A DNA stretch of 64,000 nt from Quillaja saponaria (taxonomy: Eukaryota; Streptophyta; Magnoliopsida; Fabales; Quillajaceae): NCBI GenBank assembly GCA_029379385.1, contig CM055613.1, positions 16,944,001 to 17,008,000 on the forward strand, given 5' to 3'. The position numbers and the translations under genes are program-made. The notes under the pieces were generated by a model. It did not search any database, was not told the origin of the DNA, and saw nothing but the letters and a program-made list of their open reading frames with translations. Each line of letters opens with the position of its first letter. The stretch's first letter is position 1. Shown here one piece after another: positions 1 through 13,400 of this stretch.

Positions 1-2148
1 GACTCATATACCTTCATCTATATATAAATAGTCATACCCAATATCTACCCATGTATAACTATTAGTGAATCATACGTAGATAGAATCAAAGTAAGATAAT
101 CTATGCATAAAATATCTATGTTGTCTCAGGTCAAAAGATCACTTGCACAAATAAAAATGTAAAAGTCCATATGAATGGCTTTTGATTGAGTCAATTTGGT
201 GAACTCGTTCTCTAACAAGCACCTACATATTTGTTTTAATGTCGATTACATAAATGATCATAAGATCGATTAGCCTCGACATTTGAGCGATCATAACATG
301 TACTAATAATGTTATCATTAATTCCAATTAGTAATGATCCTATGATTAGAAATGTTTAAAAATAAAACATAATGAAATACATCTCATAAACATGATTACG
401 TCATGGTGCTTATTTCTATTGTTTTTATTCTATTGGATTTATCATGTTAATTCTAAAAAATTAATTAACAACTAAATACATGATAAATGAAAATGCAATA
501 TAATTATTATATAACTTCATTTTACTAATAATTTAACAAGACTGTATTAATTGTAATATGTCATACACATCTAATGTTACTGGCTCGTAGGGCATACTGA
601 TAACAAGTTGGTCCATTACAATTTTTTGAGCTAGTTAACTGCCCCGACCGAAATAGTATTTATAATTTTTAAATATTATTTCTATACAACAAATTAATAG
701 GTGGCATGAAATTATTGGCTAAACTAACAATGGTTTTCATACTCTCCTGTACCAAATAACCCTCCATTAGTGTATCCTAACCCATACGAACCCATAGCCC
801 AATTCAAACTAACTCTAAATAAGTTAGCTTACCCTCATTTCAAACTATTCAATCGTAATGAGAGACATAGCTCTCTCATCTATATCGTTATTTCATCTCC
901 ATGCTTTTTTCATCTTCTTGATTTTTCTATTCAACTTAGCTGCCAAAGAAACAGATCTCCTTTTTTTGGATTCTAACTCTCACATGATCACCATCTCTGA
1001 TTTGGTTCCTGATATCTACTAAAATCTTGTTTGGAATTTTAATTTCGTAACTTTGAGCTTTGATGCGCTAATAATTGTGATTTTCGTTAAGCCATTGAAA
1101 GATGGTAAAAGCATTCGGATGCAAGAAGAAGTTAGGGTTTTGATCTATGAATTAAATGCCTACTTATGGCGTTTCCAGATTAGTTTTTCAAGTATGGAAT
1201 CATTTCTTCAAATCTAGTGTTAATTAGTTTTTGAATAATGTTGTTTTTATTTTTTATTTTTTTCCAATTGAATTTCGTGTTAATTGTTGAAATTCAATTG
1301 GTAATTTGTGACCATCTAGAGACTAATTTTATCTAAATTTTTGTACTCTTTTAAGTAATTATATATATTCTCCTACTGAACTTTTTTGGGTGGAATTTGA
1401 GGGTTGTGGGATTAACAACCGACCACATAACTGAAACCAAAAAAATTTATGGCAGTTGACAAATTTCAGAAATCGACTTAGTCGGTTATTCAGGCGGGTG
1501 TCAAATTAAAAAAATTTCCAGAGGCAGGTCGATTGAAAATAACCCAAAATGGAGCCGATCCAACCACGGGTTGGCAATGGATTGGACCACAATATGAACC
1601 TAACCCGGCCCAAATTACATTGCAGGAAAATCCAACTCGATCCGATTTTTAAATTTTTTATAGTGTTTTTTTAACCCTATTGCTATTTGTTATCTGAATA
1701 AAATTAATTATGGATTAAAACAAATTAAATAATTTATTTGTAAATAACAATATCAACTTTTCAAACTAAATGAAAAAAACCACATATCACATAGGGTCAA
1801 TACGTATTAACGAATAAGAAATTCTTAAATTCTTTTCTTAGTCGATTCACTTAATATTCTTATATTTAGCAACTCAACTTAAAATTGCATGGCACTGTCT
1901 AAAGGTTCACACCTATTATTTCTATTTGATCAATAAGAAAATCTACTTTTGACCAAAAAAAATAAAATTTAATTGAATTAATAAGAGAAAAAAAATTAAT
2001 GAAACATAATTTCAGAATTTCTCTCTTAGTTAATTTAATTAACATTCTTAAATTAAGTGAATTAAATTATAAAATTATATAAATAAATTTCTTAATTTTT
2101 TAATAAATTCACTTATCTATTTATACTACACTAAAAGCCAGAACACTC
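1..2148. other. AT-rich intergenic sequence, no gene recognised
   Basis: No reading frame here resembles a known protein; the longest (770-976) is short and has low-complexity composition. The stretch 1390-1640 is relatively GC-rich and contains phrases typical of degenerate plant transposons, but no terminal repeats could be defined. Confidence 0.6.
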
Positions 2149-2410
2149 TTAAGGCTCATTTAACATATCGTATAAGGATAACATGATAATATAAAACTAT
2201 TCAGTTGACTCTTATACAACATTTGGCAGCAACAAAATAGTATAAACTTACATTATTGACCACATCTTATATAATGCCTAACAATATAAAACTATACAGC
2301 AAGGAGGAGAATGATAATACAATAGTATAACAACATAATAACTATACAACCTAATACATTGTACAATCCTATATTATGTCATTTTATATGATGTGCTAAA
2401 CAATGCCTTA
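2149..2410. mobile_element. Tourist/Harbinger-like MITE candidate
   Basis: A 256-bp unit (2152-2407) is flanked on both sides by TTA (2149-2151 and 2408-2410), the kind of 3-bp target duplication made by PIF/Harbinger elements. The ends are imperfect inverted repeats: the left end reads GGCTCATTTAACATATCG and the right end, reverse-complemented, reads GGCATTGTTTAGCACATC, roughly 19 of 25 matches with one gap. It has no coding capacity. The ends are diverged, so the family assignment is inference. Confidence 0.45.
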
Positions 2411-4188
2411 TGGTTTCCTCTGAATTATAGTAATCTTTAAAATTTCTTAAAATAAAAAAGAAATAAAACAATGTATTTTAAGAAAATTAAAAAAATTATC
2501 CACTCTTCCATCATCTAATACCAATTCCTCATTTATCTCCATGCAACAATAAAACAAATATTATTGTAAAAATAAATAAAATAATAATAACTATCCACGT
2601 CCACAACCTCATCCTCATTCTCTCACTATTTTATTGATCCATTTATTCTAAAACTAAATAAATTAAAATACTTAATAATTTAAAAAAAAAAAATATTTTT
2701 TAAAAAATAAAAATAAACCATGAACAAGCGACTAGTATTTTACAGATTGTTCTAAATGAATGTATAGAGAATTGATGGGTTGACATAAGTGATCACTTTA
2801 AAAAAAATAAAAAAATTACCGATTCAATAAACTCCCTACTCCTGAATCAAATTATCTAAATAAGGAGAAAATTATCTAATCCATTCACATCCCCACGACT
2901 GCCCGCTGAGCCTTACTTGGGTAGTTGGAGGTTATTTGGAGTTGACAGAATTAATTTGAGGTAGTTGAAGGTGATTTGGAGTTGATTTGGTCTAATAAAC
3001 AATAAATTCCCAAATAATTGATCATAAATTAAAATTTAATTATCAAGTAAATTGACTAATTAAATTATAAAGATAAAAATAAATTCAAAATTTGACCAAA
3101 CAATAATTTTATACCAGAAAAAGTAATTAAAAATAATAAAAATCAATTTGTTCCGTTATGTTTGTTGGCTTGCAAAAGCTAGATGGAGCAGCAGAGGAAT
3201 GAGTTATTAGACAGAAATAAAAAAAATAAAAAAAATTAATCGGGACGCGAGATTGGCTAATTTTGGGGATAATACAACAAATTTCTAATATGACAGCCAT
3301 GGGGGGCGACTGCTACGTAACCATTCACTTACATGAAACGATCAGAACTCAGAAGTCTGTCTGTGGAAAACCTGTCTGTGAAGTTAGAGTTGTTTTCTCT
3401 TTTCATTTTTTTTTTAAATCTATTTGTGAAAGGCGTCGATTCAAGGGGATTTATCAGAGTGAAAGAGACATTGAGAAAGCTAGAGTTTTCAGGAAAACTG
3501 AAATGATTTGAGGGATTGGGTCAAAGAAAGGTTGTTGTTGAATTTGAACATCAGAAGATTGAAATTAAGATTTGTTTAATAACGTTGTCACTTGTCAGCA
3601 ATTCTTTCTGATCATTGTTTTTCCCTTACTTGTGTATGCATAGAAAATGAGAGAGAGCGCTTGAAGAAAGGAATTTGGAGATATGAATCAAGGATTTTGA
3701 TTCAGATTTTTTCATTTTCAGTAACGTCAAAGGCACCCTTTTGATTTTCACGAGCTTCCCCGTCTTCAATTTCTTTTGTCAAGACGGATTCGCTGCACTG
3801 GTATTGCTCTCTATCTTTTTACATCTGTCAAAGTAGAATATAGGTTTGAATGGATTGTATTGGGTTGCTTTGGTTTATGCCTACAAAACTATTGTACACT
3901 ATGAATCAGCTTGAATCCAATTTCAGTTCTATGACCCAGTTTTTAATTTTTCAACTTTTCGTATCTTTTGTTTGGTTTTGGTTATGGGTTTATGGGATTT
4001 GGTATGATAGGATTATTAATTTTTAAGCATGATGGTTGTGGTAGGCGGTGGGTAGTGATCTTCTGCTCCTGCAGAAGAATAAACTGGAGGTAACAAACAG
4101 GTTTAGGACGGATCCGGTGGTGGAAATTAAGGGCTCTGAGTGGTTGGTTAATCTGGAGTGCCTGCTAAGCATTGTCAGGGCCCTAGGG
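2411..4188 (+). promoter_or_regulatory. Upstream region and probable 5' UTR of the PP2C gene
   Basis: No coding sequence is recognised. The last 500-600 bases are less AT-rich and likely hold the promoter and 5' leader. A GT at about 3800 (after GCTGCACTG) and a pyrimidine-rich CTGCTCCTGCAG acceptor ending near 4074 could bound a leader intron, but this is only a splice-site reading. The frame upstream of the chosen ATG is open back to 4048 and contains no in-frame ATG before 4189. Confidence 0.35.
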
Positions 4189-4443
4189 ATGGGCTCATGT
4201 CTATCAGTGGATGGGACTAGAGCCCGCACTATAAATTATTCACCAGCATCAACTTCTAGCACGGGGAAGTTAAGGAATCCAAGAAAGAAGTTGAGAAGAA
4301 ACTCTTCCTTTGAGTCTAGGATGGAAATGCGGCTGCATAGAATTCCTGGGAGGTTGTTCTTGAATGGTTCGACTCAGGTTGCATCCTTGTTTTGTAAGCA
4401 AGGGCAGAAAGGAATCAACCAGGATGCTATGATTGTTTGGGAG
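4189..4443 (+). CDS. PP2C coding exon 1
   Basis: 85 codons from ATG, starting MGSCLSVDG and ending GINQDAMIVWE. The donor is GAG|GTTAGC in phase 0. The exon carries the myristoylation signal and the conserved KGINQD segment that begins the PP2C fold. Confidence 0.9.
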
Positions 4444-7400
4444 GTTAGCACTCTTCTTTATTGTTATATGGAATATATCCTTTTACTTATTTTAACTGTT
4501 AACTTTTTATTCCCAGAAAAGGAAATTTTGTTTTTGGTGTTATAAAGTTTGTATTTTCCTTCTTTCAACTATTTGCCTTTCGTATTTAGCTAGTGTAATG
4601 TAACTGTTCTTCTATTTTAGATGAATGAAAATTAAATGGACTTATGCTTTTTGTGGCGCTTGTTCTTGTTTCTAGCCTGACTTTTCGTCTGGGAATGCAC
4701 TTACAGATATTTATGCATTTGTGGTCTTGATAAATATATGCCAGTTGCTATAAGGCAGTAACCATCTTGCTTTGACCTTGAACTTGCCCCTTCCTCTTTC
4801 ATAGCCCATCTTTATTGGTGTTTTTGAAATCATAACAATTTTGGCATTATTTTATCTATCATAAATGTAAAACCTAAAAGAGAGATACCCAAAATATTTT
4901 GATGAATTGGATGAGTATTTCTCATACCAAGATAATATATTTATCATATCAGATTGTGTGGAGTATAAGTAAGTCAACTATATATAAATAAGGAAACTAT
5001 AAATAAGTAAATTTGATCCACTAATTAAGCTGTCTATATTTACACTTTAATACTCCCCTTCAAGCTTGAGCATAAAGATTATATGTTCCAAGCTTGTTGC
5101 ATAGATATCGCAGTCGGTTTCCTGCCAAAGATTTTGTGAATAAGTCTGCTAATTGATATATTGATTTTGCATATATAGTCTTGATTGTATTATCCATAAG
5201 CTTCTCACGAACGAAATGAGAATCAACTTCTGTATGTTTTGTTCGTTCATGACAATCAACTTCTATATGTTTTGTAGCTTGATTATCACATACTAACTCC
5301 ATAGGCTGTGAGTGCTGAAATCCAAGTTCGTCTAATAGATTTTTCAGCCAAACTAACTTAGCAGTGGTATGAGTCATGGCCCTATATTTAGATTCAACAC
5401 TAGATCTTGCAACAATAGTCTGCTTTTTGTTTTTTCATGAAACAAGATTTTCACCCAGAAATATACAGTATCTTGTAGTAGATCTTCTATTAAATTGAGA
5501 GCCTGCTCAATCAGCATTGCTGTAACCTTGAACTGGAGTAGAATTATGTTTATGGACTAATGTATGACCATGACCATGTCCTCGAACTAGAGTGTGCCCC
5601 TGATTTTTATATAATAATCTTTTTCCAGGTGCAGTTTTAAGATATCTTAGGATACGAATAACAGCATTTTAATGAGATGTTCGAGGCTGAGAAAGCAATT
5701 GGCTAACTATACTAGTTGCAAAAGCAATATCTGGTCTAGTGACTGTGAGATAATTCAGCTTACCAACAAGACGTCTATATTGCTCAGGATTTGTCAGTAG
5801 ATCCCCTTCATCTGGTACAAGTTTAGTGTTGGGATCCATAGGAGTGTCTACAGGTTTAGAATCCAATATACCTATATCACTCGAGACATCCAGACAATAC
5901 TTTCTTTGAGAAAGGCAAATACCTAATTGTGATCTCACAACCTCAATGCCCAAGAAGTGTTTTAACTGTCCTAAGTCTTTAGTTTGAAACTTAGATTGTA
6001 GGAATAATTTCAATTGCTGAATCTCATGATTATTATCACCTGTAATTACAATATTATCCACATATACAATTAAAAGAATTCTTCCATTAGGTCTATGTTT
6101 ATAGAAAACTAAGTGATCAACAGTACACCTCTGAAGGCCAAAACTAAGAACAACTTAACTGAATCTACCAAACCAAGCTCTGGGAGATTGCTTTAAGCCG
6201 TATAGAGACTTTTTCAATCCACACACCATACCGGACTCCCCCTGAGCAACAAAACTAGGTGGTTGCTTCATAAAGACTTCTTCATCAAGGTCACCATGTA
6301 AGAAAGCATTTTTGATGTCCAATTGATAGAGTGGCCAATCAAAAATAGCAGCTAGAGATATAAATATCCTAACAGATGTAATTTTAGCTACGGGAGAGAA
6401 AGTTTCTAAATAATCCACACCATAGACCTGAGTGTAGCCTTTTGCTACCAATCTAGCTTTTAAGCAATCAACAGAATCATCAGGATAAACTTTCCCGGTG
6501 TATACACATTTACATCCAACAGTGGATTTTCCAGAAGGTAAAGAGACCAGTTCCCAAGTACCATTAGTATGTAAGGCGTTCATTTCATCAACCATGGCCT
6601 GCCGCCACCCGGGATGAGCAAGAGCATCACTGGTGGACTTTGTAACAGAAATGGAAAACAAAGAGGATACAAATGAATAATAGCGTGAAGATAAACGATA
6701 ATAACTTAAAAAAGTATAAATAGGATAAGGATTACGAGTTAAACGAGTACCTCTTCGTAAAATAGGTGGTGAAGCAGGATCTGAGGCATGAGAAGGTGTT
6801 GGTACAGAAGGTGAGTCATCAGGTACATCAACAGTGTTTGCTGGAAGATTAAGTAGTGGTGCAGATGATGCATGGTCATTTGGTCCAAGATAAGGAACCA
6901 AAAGAGCCTCAGAGATAGAAGGTGACTCGGGAATAGTGGAGGGAAAGAATGAAGATTCCTCAAAAAATGTGACATCAGCGGAGGTAAAGTAACGATTCTT
7001 ATCTGGACAGTAACATTTATACCCTTTTTGAAGGCGAGAATAATCCAAGAATATGCACTTAATTGATTTGGAATAGAGTTTATTCTGTCCAGGTATTAGA
7101 TCATGAACAAAACAAATGCAACCAAAGATACGAAGTGGAAGTGAATATAAAGAATGATTAGGAAAGATGATAGAATATGGAATTTTGTTATGCAATGTAG
7201 AAGATGACATGCGATTAATAAGATAGCATGCAGTAAGTATAGCATCACCCCAAAACCGAAGTGGAACATGACCATGAAGTAATAGAGTGCGTGCTGTTTC
7301 AATTAAATGTCTATTTTTGAGCTCAGTAACTCCATTTTGTTGAGGGGTGTGAGAACAAGATGATTGATGCAGCATAACTTGAGATGTCATAAAGTGCTGA

Positions 7401-10400
7401 AATGATGTAGAAAAATATTCACGTGCATTATCACTATGCAAAATACGAATAGAAACACCAAATTGTGTTTTAATTTCAGCACAAAACTGTTGGAATATAA
7501 AAAAAAACTCATAACGATTTTTCATCAAAAATAATCACGTGCAACAAGAATAGTCATCAATAAAGGTTGTAAAATACTGAAATCCCAAAAATGAACTAAC
7601 ACGACTAAGACCCCAAACATCAGTATGAACAAGATGAAAGGGAGACTCTGCTCTAAAACGACTATGCTTTGGAAACGAAACACGTGTGTGGTTGCCAAGC
7701 TGACACGACTCACAATTTAAAGATGACAGAGATGGCAAACGAGGAACCATCTTCTAAAACTTAGATAAACTAGGATGACCCAACCGACTATGAATGAGAA
7801 TAGGTGACACATTTGTAGAGCAAGCCACTGAAGATGTAGGTAGTGTAATAAGATGGTAGAGGCCCTATGACTCATGCCCTGTGCCAATCGTTCGTCCCGT
7901 ACGTCGGTCCTGTATAGTAAATGAATCATCAATGAAAGTGATAGAACAATTGAGAGAACGAGTCAATTGACTAATAGAAATCAGATTGAATGAACATTCA
8001 AGGACATAAAGCACAGACTCTAAAGGCAAAGAAGATAATGATGTAGCTTAACCTATACCTTTAGCAATGGTTGTGGAACCATTAGCTATAGTGATAGTGG
8101 AAAGTGATGATGAATTACTAATATTAGAAAAAAGTTTGGGATTACCAGATATGTGATTAGAGACACCAGAATCAAGAATCCAAGTGTTAGAAGAGGTCTG
8201 AGAGAGGTAAGTGACAGAATTACCATAAGAAGATTGTTGGGTAGCTTGATACTGTAGGAACTTATCATATTTAGTAGTTGATAATGAGACATTAAGAGGC
8301 GTGTCTTTAGATGGTGAAACTTCAAGTGAATTGGCTGACTGAACAATGTTAGTTGTAGGACCCGGATAACCAATAAGTTGGTAACACTTTTCCTTGGTAT
8401 GGCCCATCCTGTTACAATGAGTGCACTAGGAACGTCCACGACCCTGACCTCCTCGACCACAACCTCCACGAGTACTAGAGTGAGAGATCAAGACTGAAGA
8501 ATCAAGAGATGGATTTTCAACATGTTTTACTATTGGAGAGGAGATACGTAACAACCGAGCAAACACTTCTTCCATGGAAGGAATAGTAGGATTAGCTAAT
8601 ATCTAATGGCGAAATGGATCAAGATCAGCTCGAAGGCCATATAGAGTGAGAATCATGAATAGCTTGTCCCTTTGTGCCTCTTGGTCAGCTAGATCAGTGG
8701 TAAGAGGTAATATTTCAGCAAATTCAGCTTTGACATTCTGAATTGTGCCCAAATAGGTGGACATATACTGATCAGCCTGCTTTAGATTCAATAGATTAGA
8801 AACCACAGTGTAAAAACATTGGATATCATTAGTGTAAACTTTTGGCCGGTTTCCACAATTCAAAACATGTCTTATATGCCCGGAAAATCTGCAATATAGA
8901 AGGTTCAAGGGATGCCCAGAGTAAGTTGCATAATTGGGCATCAATCTTTTTCTAATTGGGTTGTTCAGGGGTTGGAATATCGGTCAATGATTTTGTGAGA
9001 TGATTTTCATATCCCTGTCCCAGAAACCATAACTCAACAGATGCAGCCCAAGACAAATAATTAGATCCATTCAATTTCTCAGTAGTAATAACAAGGGATC
9101 CATAAAACACAAAGGTAAAATTACTAGGTTTTGATATACCTATTTCAAATTTTTCAGAGGTAGACATACCGATGAACAGTGTGATGAAGAGTATCGATGA
9201 ACAATAATCGTACTGTTGGAATGAAACGCAGCAATAGAGAGACAAGCTGGAAAGAAACATTACGGAAAATAAAAATTAGGGTTTTTTCTTTTTAAGCTCT
9301 GATACAATGTAAAACCTAAAAGAGAGAATACCCAAAGTATTTTGATGAATTGGATAAGTATTTCTCATACCAAGATAATATATTTTTACTACCAGATTGT
9401 GTGGAATACAAGTTTGTGCGGAGTACAAGTAAGTCAACTATACATAAATAAGGAAACTATAAATAAGGAAATTTGACCCACTAATTAAGCTGTCTATATT
9501 TACACTCTAACAACAAACTTCAATTCTTACTTATTGATATTTACTTGTTCATATTCCAATGGACTATTACACTTCATATCATTATTGCATGAATGTTTGA
9601 ATGATCTACTTTCTCCTTATAATATATCTAATATCCTAGGATTTGGTGTTTTATGTTTTTATATTTGGTATTTCCATTGAGTGGTCTCTAGATAGTCTCT
9701 TCCATTATGTCATGGAGAAATTGTACCAAGATAAGTGAAAAGCACTTATATACCTCTTAAGCTAGAGGAATTAAAAATTTCTTTTTCTTTTCATTAACTG
9801 GTTAATTTCCGTAAGCAATTTTTATTTTTATTTTTTCATAGCAATTTCTGTTCTTAAGGTATTTCTTTAGTTTCTTATATGCTGCTCCGTATACCTATTC
9901 TTTTTAGTTGTAAATAGTTCTTAGCAAGAACCATAAGATTATACTTCAGCAATTATGTAAAAAGCTTCACTCAAAGATTGCTGATTTCATTCACATGTGG
10001 CTAATATTTTTCCTACACAGTGAATATTAATTTTCGATTCTGGTTTGTAAATTTCCATTTCCCACATACATGTTGTTTCAGCTACAGATCTGAATTTGAT
10101 TTCTGTGACCTCAAGCAAGCCCAATTTCAATTACATTGGGGTTGGCTACTTGAATTCATAATAGAAATTGACTAGGGCTGTCGACGTGATTTCTTGGCTA
10201 CATCTACTGCAGCCATGCCATTTTTATTGTTTCTGTTTGATACTGTTTTTCATTACACTTATTGTTATAGCATATAATCTTTTCTGATTCCCTCTTGAAT
10301 CTTGTTACAATTGCACCGGTGTGATGTGTGTCGCTTTTGTTCTAGATGACGAAGAAAGTCTCAGGGTATGGTCCCTTATATATTCAACATTGAAAGTAAC

Positions 10401-13400
10401 AGTTAGTTTTGAATGGATAAGATAACTTTTGTTTTTAATGGTTAGCTTTGTTTTCTGGGTTGCCCTTTTTTGCCTTGAGAATTAACACACATAATTTTGG
10501 TTATGTTGTTTTATTACAACTCCACCCTTCTGTATAGTAAAGCATAATCAGCCTTATAGCAGGTGTGTAATTTTATTATTTATTTATTTTTTATCTTCAA
10601 AAGTAATTTTCAGCATTCTGCCCTGTTTTATGAGCCACAATTTCTTGATTCTCACCTTCTTTTGATTAATTAACGATGGGCTTAGATAAATTTAATTCTT
10701 AGATGTTTGTTCGAACTTGGTATGATTTATGCCTAGGTTTTAGCTAAGTGTTATTACCAAACCTGTGTTTTGCAGGCTTCCATAGTCCATACTACAATTA
10801 ACCAAAAGTCCCTGGACTCTTAATTCTTAACATTGTCTCTTGAGCACAAGCTCCTAGCTAGAGACTTGTTTCATTATAATTTAAGCAAATGAAAGAGCAA
10901 AATGCTGCTGGGGTGAGCGTCCCTAAGTATAATTTAAGCATTCTGTCTTTATCTACTGGCATGACTTTGTCTAAGTTTCTTAGCCCTAGGATATCTGTTA
11001 ACAATCCAGCAAACTAAATCTTTTCTTTTCTTCCCCCAGAATTTTTGCTCAAAGGAAGACACCATATTTTGTGGTGTATTTGATGGTCACGGTCCTTTTG
11101 GCCATAAGGTTGCAAAGAAAGTCAGAGATTCACTTCCTTTAAAGCTGACTGCTCAGTGGGAATTACATTGTAGCAGCAAGAATCAAATGAGTGATGTCAG
11201 CACTAGTACCACGGGAAGTCTGAAATCTGGAGAAATTGCATTCAGAATGGTTGACGAGGAACAGAATGCCATCAATGATTTGCATAAGGACAACCTTACA
11301 AATATATTTATGACACTGAAAGAGTCTTTTCTGAAGGCTTGCAAGGTCATGGACAAGGAACTGAAACTTCATGGTGATATTAATTGCTATAGTAGTGGGA
11401 CTACAGCAGTTACCCTGGTGAAGCAGGTAAGCCTTAAAAGTTGCTACTTGACTTTTCTTGAGTACCTAGCTATAATATTTTTAATTTTTTTTAACTTTCC
11501 CCCTCTCTCTCGCATAGTTATTAGAATCTTAAAAATTCATAATTCGAACCTTACAGCTTGATTCAATTCATTATCAATTGATGTGAAATCTTATTGATGA
11601 ATCTAAACTACAACCTAATTGTATGATTCACGACTTGAATCTTGCAATTCAATGAGATCTATACAATTCATAATATGTTATACCAGACCCAAATCCTAAT
11701 GTACTCCTGACATGTTCAAAACTCTAAATGGAAAATAATCTCTCTTTTTTTTTCTTTTCTTTTTTTTTTTCTTTTTTTTTTTTTCTGTTTAAAATCCTTT
11801 TAAAGTACCTTATCAATTTGACAACTATGCTCTTTCTTTTCAGGGGCAGGACCTTGTTATTGGGAATGTTGGTGACTCAAGAGCTGTATTGGGTTCCAGA
11901 GACAATGAGGGTGCTCTCACTGCTGTTCAGCTGACCATTGACCTAAAGCCAAATCTTCCAAGTAATACTCTCTCATTATGTCCGTGTCTGTCTCACACTG
12001 TTGTGAATGAATTAAGTGTTTAAACATGAAGAGTTTGGTCCCTTTTTAATTTCCTTGTTGCCATATTCATCAATGGAATATAAAATGGTTGACGGTGTTG
12101 GCATTTTACAAGATATTCTTGCTGGCCCAAAATTATTAAGAGTACTGTTATTTTACTTTTCCTCCTTGCATAATGATGTGCCTTCAGTGATATTAAAAAT
12201 ATTTCATTGTTGAATAGATATACAGTAATTTGTAAAGCTTATGTTATAGATCAATCAAGGTTTTGCAGAATTGTAAATGGAGGATTTGCTTATCTTAATT
12301 GGAAAATGATCTATCATGCCAGGATATGTAAACTGCAGCAACAAATAGTTGATGAGTGCCTTCTTATACATACATGTGTGTCTGTGATTTTGATTTTATT
12401 GCCTGTATCACAACTATGTCAGTACCTAGAGACCAATACATAACTGAGGTTGTGCGAATTTTGAAGGCCAGCAGTTGATTGTTGAATATTCGTCTGAAAT
12501 TAAAAAGATTTTTTGTCCACAAAACTCACAGTTGCAACTCTTACTAGGAGTAGGTGGTTATTTGTTATGTCTAGATCCAGTGCTGAAGGAGACTAATTCT
12601 TACCTCATTCAACATGAAAAGTTTTTCTTTTGTATCTGCATTTTACATTAATATTTCTGATTGATTTCTACAATGTAGAGACCAATAAAATTTGAATTTT
12701 GTTCTTCATCCCTCCTCCACAACTACTTGTATCTCTATTCTCTTCTAAGTCTTCTGTTTTTTCCCCCTTTTTTTCCTTTTAAATTCTTTAACTGCTAATA
12801 TAGAGGTAACTTATATGCTTAACAATTTGGCTTAAACTTCTTTCCCGGCGTTCAAGTCTTTGCATAAGAAATGGAAGTATGGATTTTGATAAATGATCTG
12901 TAATGTTTTCAATAGGGGAAGAAGAGAGAATCAGGCTTTGTAAGGGAAGGGTATTCGCTCTTCGGTATGAACCTGAGGTTGCTCGAGTTTGGCTGCCTAA
13001 CTGCGATTCCCCGGGACTTGCTATGGCACGGGCTTTTGGAGATTTCTGCCTTAAAGACTTCGGTTTGATCTCAGTTCCTGATGTTTTCAGTTACCACCTT
13101 TCAGAGAAGGATGAATTTGTTGTATTAGCTACAGATGGGGTTAGAGATACTTCCTTTATTACCTAATCATTCACATGACATACATTTTCTTTTTCAACAT
13201 GAATATGATTTAATATTTATTACTATTGTGGTTTTTCCCAATCTGATCATGATCCTGTTTGTTTGTTTTTTTTTTTTTTTTTTTTTTGCTTAAAACATGA
13301 ATATGATTTAATATGATAAATGCTAGAAAGAGAGAGATTTGAAGTATTTCGATGACTTGGATGAGAATTTCTCATACCAAGATAGTATATTTATATTATG

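Larger units (their letters stand above)
4866..9512 (-). mobile_element. Ty1/copia retrotransposon in PP2C intron 1
   Basis: A nearly full-length element in antisense to the host gene. Both LTRs (4866-5052 and 9308-9512) begin TGTAAAACC and end TAAYA. The primer-binding site and polypurine tract sit in the expected places. Flanks ATAAA (4861-4865) and ACAAA (9513-9517) look like a 5-bp target duplication with one change. Gag, CCHC knuckle, protease, GAG-pre-integrase, integrase, reverse transcriptase and RNase H follow in copia order, but stops and frameshifts break the polyprotein, so the copy is not autonomous. Confidence 0.95.

Noticed and set aside
3263..3511. 82-codon ORF before the PP2C gene
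   Set aside because: Composition and position fit promoter or leader sequence; no domain is recognised.
4048..4188. N-terminal extension of the PP2C frame (the reading frame is open upstream of ATG 4189)
   Set aside because: It starts at GTG, has no in-frame ATG, and the MGSC start at 4189 matches the clade's myristoylation signal.
11728..11934. Open frame overlapping PP2C exon 3
   Set aside because: It reads through a poly-T intron end and uses a different frame from the conserved GNVGDSR segment.
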